NCBI GenBank assembly: GCA_937138955.1
Contig: CAKZPJ010000124.1
Location: 1 to 10,248 of the forward strand
Length of the DNA: 10,248 bases
Direction of reading: 5' to 3'
Source of the DNA: an uncultured Flammeovirgaceae bacterium
GTDB lineage: Bacteria; Bacteroidota; Bacteroidia; Cytophagales; Cyclobacteriaceae
Shown: in pieces, positions 7,317 to 10,248 of the stretch
How positions within the stretch are numbered: the stretch's first letter is position 1
How the letters are laid out: each line of letters starts with the position of its first letter
Position numbers and translations under genes: made by a program
Notes under the pieces: generated by a model
Told to the model about the DNA's origin: nothing
Databases searched by the model: none
What the model saw: only the letters and a program-made list of their open reading frames with translations

Positions 7317-7364
7317 AAACTGTGAATAGGTTTAGCCATAAATTAGGTAGCAAATGTTACAGCC

Positions 7365-7835
7365 ATGAATGCTCCTCCCCGATACCAACCGCACCTCATT
7401 TACTTAAGTGAATTGATTGTTCCTATAGCTAAAGAATTAGGCTATTCAGAAAATACTGAACAGGTACTAACGCTAGTAGAATCGCTTTTGGGCACCATTT
7501 GTCGTATTGTTCCCTTTTCAAAGGCAGTACAGTTTTTTACGCCTTTACCGATACCTTTGCAAGCGCTCATTGTAGAGCGGTGGAAGGTAGACCACTATTT
7601 TCCTCCTCTTTTACATTCATTACCCGATCTACTAAATAAAATTATGCATGCTGATGAGCAAGCTTTCTCTACGGACAAAACTGGGACAGAGCTAGCCAAA
7701 AAAACTTTACTGGCTACCATGCAGGCAGTTTCTAATCATGTATCCCCGGAAAAGATGAAGGAAATTATCGACGTTTTTCCAACTGACGCTCAAGAGCGTA
7801 TTACTGTCTACATTCAGATGAAGCAACATCATTAG
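7365..7835 (+). CDS. DUF2267-like small cytosolic protein
   Basis: A 156-residue protein with no signal peptide or membrane span. Two similar helical halves are visible. The first, about 32-71, runs TEQVLTLVESLLGTICRIVP and then LPIPLQALIVERW. The second, about 108-146, runs ELAKKTLLATMQAVSNHVSP, then KMKEIIDVFPTDAQERI. A helix with a leucine-rich core, followed by a polar turn, a second helix and an L/F-P motif in each half, is the pattern of DUF2267, a family of unknown function found in many environmental bacteria. I assign it by pattern only, since the catalytic or binding residues of the family are not known to me. It is a single gene, divergent from the glycosyltransferase and convergent with the pseudouridine synthase. 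The ATG at 7365 has no Shine-Dalgarno. An FNR-like palindrome lies about 50 bp upstream, hinting at control by oxygen, redox or another CRP-family signal. Confidence 0.6.
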   Translation: MNAPPRYQPHLIYLSELIVPIAKELGYSENTEQVLTLVESLLGTICRIVPFSKAVQFFTPLPIPLQALIVERWKVDHYFPPLLHSLPDLLNKIMHADEQAFSTDKTGTELAKKTLLATMQAVSNHVSPEKMKEIIDVFPTDAQERITVYIQMKQHH

Positions 7836-7976
7836 TCATCTTCTCAATAGCTTAAGTATTGCCTCAACGAAGCTGAGTTAATTCATTTGACGAAATATCA
7901 TTATTGATTTTTGTTTCATCGGAAACTCGATCTAATTAATGTTCTCAAATATTTTAATTACCCCTACCCTATTTTA

Positions 7977-8726
7977 CTATTTGTCACTGAATATTTTTCT
8001 AAACTTCTGAGGTAGCTCATCAGTGACATAAACAAGCTGATTAGTAAAAGGGTGAGTAAACTCTAGTGAGTAAGCATGTAAATACAACCCTTTCCCCCTT
8101 AGTAGTAAGCCTTCAATACCGTATTCCCGATCGCCCAAAATTGGATTTCCAATACTTGATAAGTGCTTTCGTAACTGATGCCTTCTTCCGGTTTGTGGGG
8201 TTAGCTGTAATAAGTTTAGCTTCGTAAATCTTTCGGACGGTACCGATTGCTTAACCAAACAATCTGTATGAGATTCTTTGCCGTCAATATCAGAAGTGAT
8301 TGTTCCACTTTCATTCATTTCACCAATAGTAATCGCGTAGTAAGTCTTCCTGACTTTCTTAGACTTAAACTTTTCGTTTAAAACTCGAATACTACTGCTT
8401 GTTTTTCCAATTAGTAGAACGCCGGTGGTAGCATAATCTAACCGATGTATTGGCTGAGGATTGATTGAGTCAGGCAAACTACTAGGCTCAATATTTTGGT
8501 TCAAAGCATTGGCGACTGTTTTGAAACGATTCCCACTCACTAAAATGCCGGCTGGTTTGCGAATCAGTGCTAAGTATTCGTCTTCAAACAGTACTTTCAG
8601 GGGTAGAACCAGTTTTTTACGGGGGCTTACTTTTTCAGAAATAGATAAGCGAATAGTTTCTCCGCCATTTATGAAGGTAGCGGTGGAAGCACTAGCACCA
8701 TTTACTGTAACGTATTGTTTTTTCAA
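7977..8726 (-). CDS. RluA-family RNA pseudouridine synthase with anomalous 5' end
   Basis: Converts specific uridines to pseudouridine in rRNA or tRNA. Counting from a TTG codon at 8724-8726, the product is 249 residues. The catalytic motif is HRLDYATTG (94-102) with nucleophile Asp97. Other family motifs are FEDEYLALIRKPAGI (47-61), the KTYYAITIG strand (127-135), and PQTGRRHQLRKHL (177-189). The first 28 residues (KKQYVTVNGASASTATF, then GGETIRL) are only the second half of an S4 RNA-binding domain. The first half lies upstream in the same frame (8727-8846), but no ATG, GTG or TTG begins it. The TTG chosen here therefore gives a truncated S4 domain. The true start may be a rare codon further upstream, or the gene may have lost its start. 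The catalytic domain is intact. Specificity among RluA, RluC and RluD types is not resolvable. It is the last of three co-oriented genes. Confidence 0.88.
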   Translation of the reverse strand: MKKQYVTVNGASASTATFINGGETIRLSISEKVSPRKKLVLPLKVLFEDEYLALIRKPAGILVSGNRFKTVANALNQNIEPSSLPDSINPQPIHRLDYATTGVLLIGKTSSSIRVLNEKFKSKKVRKTYYAITIGEMNESGTITSDIDGKESHTDCLVKQSVPSERFTKLNLLQLTPQTGRRHQLRKHLSSIGNPILGDREYGIEGLLLRGKGLYLHAYSLEFTHPFTNQLVYVTDELPQKFRKIFSDK

Positions 8727-8846
8727 TACTTTCTTCCAGGCTGATTTCGTGAATGCTAAACTAAAAATACCAACGCCGTATTCTTGCAGTCGAGTAGGGT
8801 TAGGCTGTTTAGGGACGATATGAGTTTCGGTTTGATTGATAGTATC
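8727..8846 (-). other. In-frame upstream extension encoding the first half of the S4 domain
   Basis: Reading upstream of the TTG at 8724-8726 in the same frame gives 40 further codons before a TAA at 8847-8849. They include PTRLQEYGVGIF and LAFTKSAWKKVL, which fits the first helices of the S4 domain that RluA-type enzymes carry. The stretch contains no ATG, GTG or TTG; only ATC, ATT or CTG codons could start it. A CACTTTTG sequence (complement of 8850-8857), one base off TAnnTTTG, sits just beyond the stop, which would place a transcript start close to the S4 coding region. Confidence 0.7.
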
Positions 8847-8945
8847 TTACAAAAGTGGTATTCTATAAAAATGACAGGATGAGCGTAGTCGTATCTTCTT
8901 AATAATCCATCAATACAGTATTACAAAATTAAGTAATTGAGAAAC

Positions 8946-9335
8946 CTATCTACCCCCCCACCAGTTAGCGACGAACTTTAGCAATTCATAAGCAGGAGCT
9001 TCCGTTTGACACTCCCGGCACTGGTTAAACATAAACAGGCAATCAATAAAATCAGTCAGCAAATGCAACAGCAGCCCCACGCCAATAATTCGCACTGGAT
9101 AAGGAAAGAAAAGCAGTATAAAATAACCTACTGCGGCATAGGAAGTGTGCAAATAGTGAAACCCAATACTACAGCGATTTGCCTGGAAAATTGGGGTAAC
9201 CAGTAGGTGATCCAGATCAACCAGCATAGTTGCTAAGAGCCATAGATACGCTTGCTTCCATTTCTTTCTAAAGAATACCAGCGCAATAGCTACCGGAAAT
9301 GCGAGATGCAAAAAATAGTGTATAAATGTCTGCAT
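8946..9335 (-). CDS. DUF6122-type integral membrane protein
   Basis: A 129-residue inner-membrane protein with about four hydrophobic segments (residues about 8-22, 28-39, 66-79 and 82-97). Conserved polar residues sit at the membrane edges: HYFLH (6-10), DLDHLL (40-45), GFHYLHTSY (59-66) and HLLTDFID (91-98). This set matches the Bacteroidota family DUF6122 as I know it. The His/Asp pattern recalls membrane-bound metal-dependent hydrolases of the YdjM/DUF457 type. A catalytic role is only an inference. Length is normal for the family. The C-terminus reads ANWWGGR, where a run of seven C on the plus strand (8953-8959) could allow slippage but would alter only the last residues. It lies between the CNNM/CBS gene (161 bp upstream) and the pseudouridine synthase (about 100-220 bp downstream), all on the minus strand, so a shared transcript is possible. 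Confidence 0.75.
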   Translation of the reverse strand: MQTFIHYFLHLAFPVAIALVFFRKKWKQAYLWLLATMLVDLDHLLVTPIFQANRCSIGFHYLHTSYAAVGYFILLFFPYPVRIIGVGLLLHLLTDFIDCLFMFNQCRECQTEAPAYELLKFVANWWGGR

Positions 9336-9367
9336 TACGTTAAAGGCTACTAGTCTACGGTCGATTG

Positions 9368-9416
9368 TTGATAGTCCACAGTTCGCATTTATTAGTCATC
9401 ATCCATAGTCAATCAT
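9368..9416. repeat. Degenerate heptad repeat (minus-strand unit close to GACTATG)
   Basis: Read on the minus strand, the stretch breaks into seven-base units that resemble each other: TGACTAT, GGATGAT, GACTAAT, then two weak units, AACTGTG and GACTATC. The units are imperfect, unlike the clean array at 1351-1381, but the GACTA/GACCA theme is shared. It lies in the 161-bp gap between the CNNM/CBS gene and the DUF6122-type gene. Confidence 0.45.
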
Positions 9417-9496
9417 CAGCTAACTTACCGCCTCTACTCCTTTCCCCCGTTCTATCATTTCATATCTCATATTTCTAATTTTACTAAACCTCTGCT

Positions 9497-10248
9497 CTAA
9501 GTAGCCAAACCCCTTTCCTTTGCGCGCTTTTCCCATTGCTGGCGAGCGTGGCGTTGCATATCTTCTATCGTATCAGTTTCGTCCATAATCTCCATACCAA
9601 GCAGGGTTTCTAACACATCTTCCATCGTAACTAGCCCCACAATTGTACCGTATTCATCATTCACAATGGCAATATGCTCACGCTGATTTACCAATTTATC
9701 CAATAGATTAGGTAGGATCTCAGAATCTCGCACATGCTTAACCTCACGGCTTAGTTGCTTCAGCTTCATTTCGTGCTGATCTTCGGCTAATGCGCGCAAT
9801 ATCTCATCTTTTAAAGCCATTCCAATAATAGTATCCTGATTTTCTTCAAAAATTGGGATACGCGAAAATTGCATTGGTTTGTACTGCTCGTAGTAATCCT
9901 GAAGAGTTTGGTTAGCGTCAGCCATAACCATTACCGCGCGAGGGGTCATTACATCACGTACAACTAATTTTTGAAGTCTCAGTAGGTTTTTGATAATCTT
10001 GGATTCTCCTTCGTCAATGGCTCCACTCTCTTCACTAGCTTGAGTCATAGCCGTTAGATCTGCCCGACTCAGTACTGAGCGCCCTTTCTCTTTCTTCAAC
10101 CTTTTTGTAATCACTTGACTTAGCCAAACAAAAGGTGTTAGCAATAAGATCATGATTCGTAGTGCTCGCACAGTAAAGGGCGCTAACGTTCGCCAGTTAT
10201 TTGCCCCAATTGTTTTTGGTATAATCTCCGAAAGTATGAAAATAGCAA
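9497..10248 (-). CDS. CNNM/CBS-pair membrane protein (CorC/hemolysin-like), 5' end outside window
   Basis: The frame is open to the right edge, so the N-terminal part is missing; 250 complete codons are visible. The first ~45 visible residues (LSEIIPKTIGANNWRTLA, then a hydrophobic segment IMILLLTPFVWLSQV) are the end of a CNNM (DUF21) transmembrane domain with its conserved EIIPK motif. A linker (ESGAIDEGESKII) leads to a pair of CBS domains. The first begins near VVRDVMTPR and continues through FSRIPIFEENQDTIIGM. The second contains HIAIVNDEYGTIVGLVTMEDVLETLLG. The protein ends about 30 residues later and so lacks the C-terminal CorC_HlyC transporter-associated domain. Members of this family are linked to magnesium or cobalt export, with CBS domains sensing adenine nucleotides. 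GldE of gliding Bacteroidota belongs to the wider family, but nothing here identifies it. A GTG at 10169-10171 is internal, not the start. Confidence 0.9.
   Translation of the reverse strand, partial: AIFILSEIIPKTIGANNWRTLAPFTVRALRIMILLLTPFVWLSQVITKRLKKEKGRSVLSRADLTAMTQASEESGAIDEGESKIIKNLLRLQKLVVRDVMTPRAVMVMADANQTLQDYYEQYKPMQFSRIPIFEENQDTIIGMALKDEILRALAEDQHEMKLKQLSREVKHVRDSEILPNLLDKLVNQREHIAIVNDEYGTIVGLVTMEDVLETLLGMEIMDETDTIEDMQRHARQQWEKRAKERGLAT

Larger units (their letters stand above)
6977..7364. other. Divergent intergenic region, glycosyltransferase / DUF2267-like gene
   Basis: This 388-bp region separates two divergent genes and should contain both promoters. It holds a 7-bp dyad (7140-7157) nested near an outer AGGTTCA / TGAACCT pair (7132-7138 and 7168-7174), and a perfect 14-bp palindrome (7303-7316). 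A TAGGTTTA sequence at 7327-7334 is one base off the Bacteroidota minus-7 motif TAnnTTTG. No gene-like reading frame beyond 19 codons was seen. Confidence 0.6.

Noticed and set aside
7836..7976. Possible bidirectional terminator between the convergent DUF2267-like and pseudouridine synthase genes
   Set aside because: Only weak A/T-rich complementarity was found (around 7889-7920), with no stable stem and T-tract.
8461..8823. Plus-strand 120-codon open frame
   Set aside because: It is antisense to the pseudouridine synthase, whose catalytic and S4 motifs show the minus strand is the coding one.
1..10248. CRISPR array, defence island, prophage, toxin-antitoxin pair, rRNA or tRNA
   Set aside because: No spaced direct repeats, phage or nuclease motifs, paired small toxin genes or recognisable RNA gene were seen; the coding genes are ordinary housekeeping and envelope families.

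Overview
The window looks like chromosomal DNA of a Bacteroidota bacterium, most likely of the order Cytophagales. The DNA is moderately AT-rich. Start codons lack Shine-Dalgarno sequences and are preceded by A/T-rich leaders. A tiny lipoprotein carries a Cys-Glu-Lys-Lys-Asp export-type signal. There is a DUF6122-type membrane protein, a family I associate with Bacteroidota, and GMP synthetase sits next to a TPR/periplasmic-binding-protein-like envelope gene. The genus cannot be read from the sequence. The genes are mostly housekeeping or envelope functions, and the unusual material lies in the spaces between them.

Layout, left to right. (1) 1-2959, minus strand: guaA (GMP synthetase), then a gene for an exported TPR plus type-I-periplasmic-binding-protein-like protein that runs off the left edge. 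They are separated by 127 bp holding a perfect tandem heptanucleotide repeat. (2) 2960-3543: a 584-bp gap with a 161-bp fold-back element. The element has terminal inverted repeats, a perfect central hairpin and a possible TTA target duplication, so it resembles a miniature inverted-repeat transposable element. (3) 3544-5019, plus strand: a HtrA/DegP-type periplasmic serine protease followed by a clear intrinsic terminator. (4) 5098-5503: a 34-codon lipoprotein reading frame (tiny gene or remnant) and a second, longer imperfect palindrome ending at the next gene. (5) 5504-6976, minus strand: a GT-B glycosyltransferase of the trehalose synthase TreT-like group. (6) 6977-7364: a divergent intergenic region with two dyads whose half-sites and 4-bp spacing resemble CRP/FNR-family operators. 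(7) 7365-7835, plus strand: a small DUF2267-like protein. (8) 7977-10248, minus strand: three co-oriented genes, namely a CNNM/CBS-pair membrane protein cut by the right edge, a DUF6122-type membrane protein, and an RluA-family pseudouridine synthase. The S4 domain of the last is open in frame but has no ATG, GTG or TTG start.

I find no phage, CRISPR, toxin-antitoxin, defence or biosynthetic cluster, and no rRNA or tRNA gene. The best leads are the two fold-back elements, the FNR-like dyads, the anomalous start of the pseudouridine synthase, and the heptad repeats. No multi-gene undescribed system is evident.
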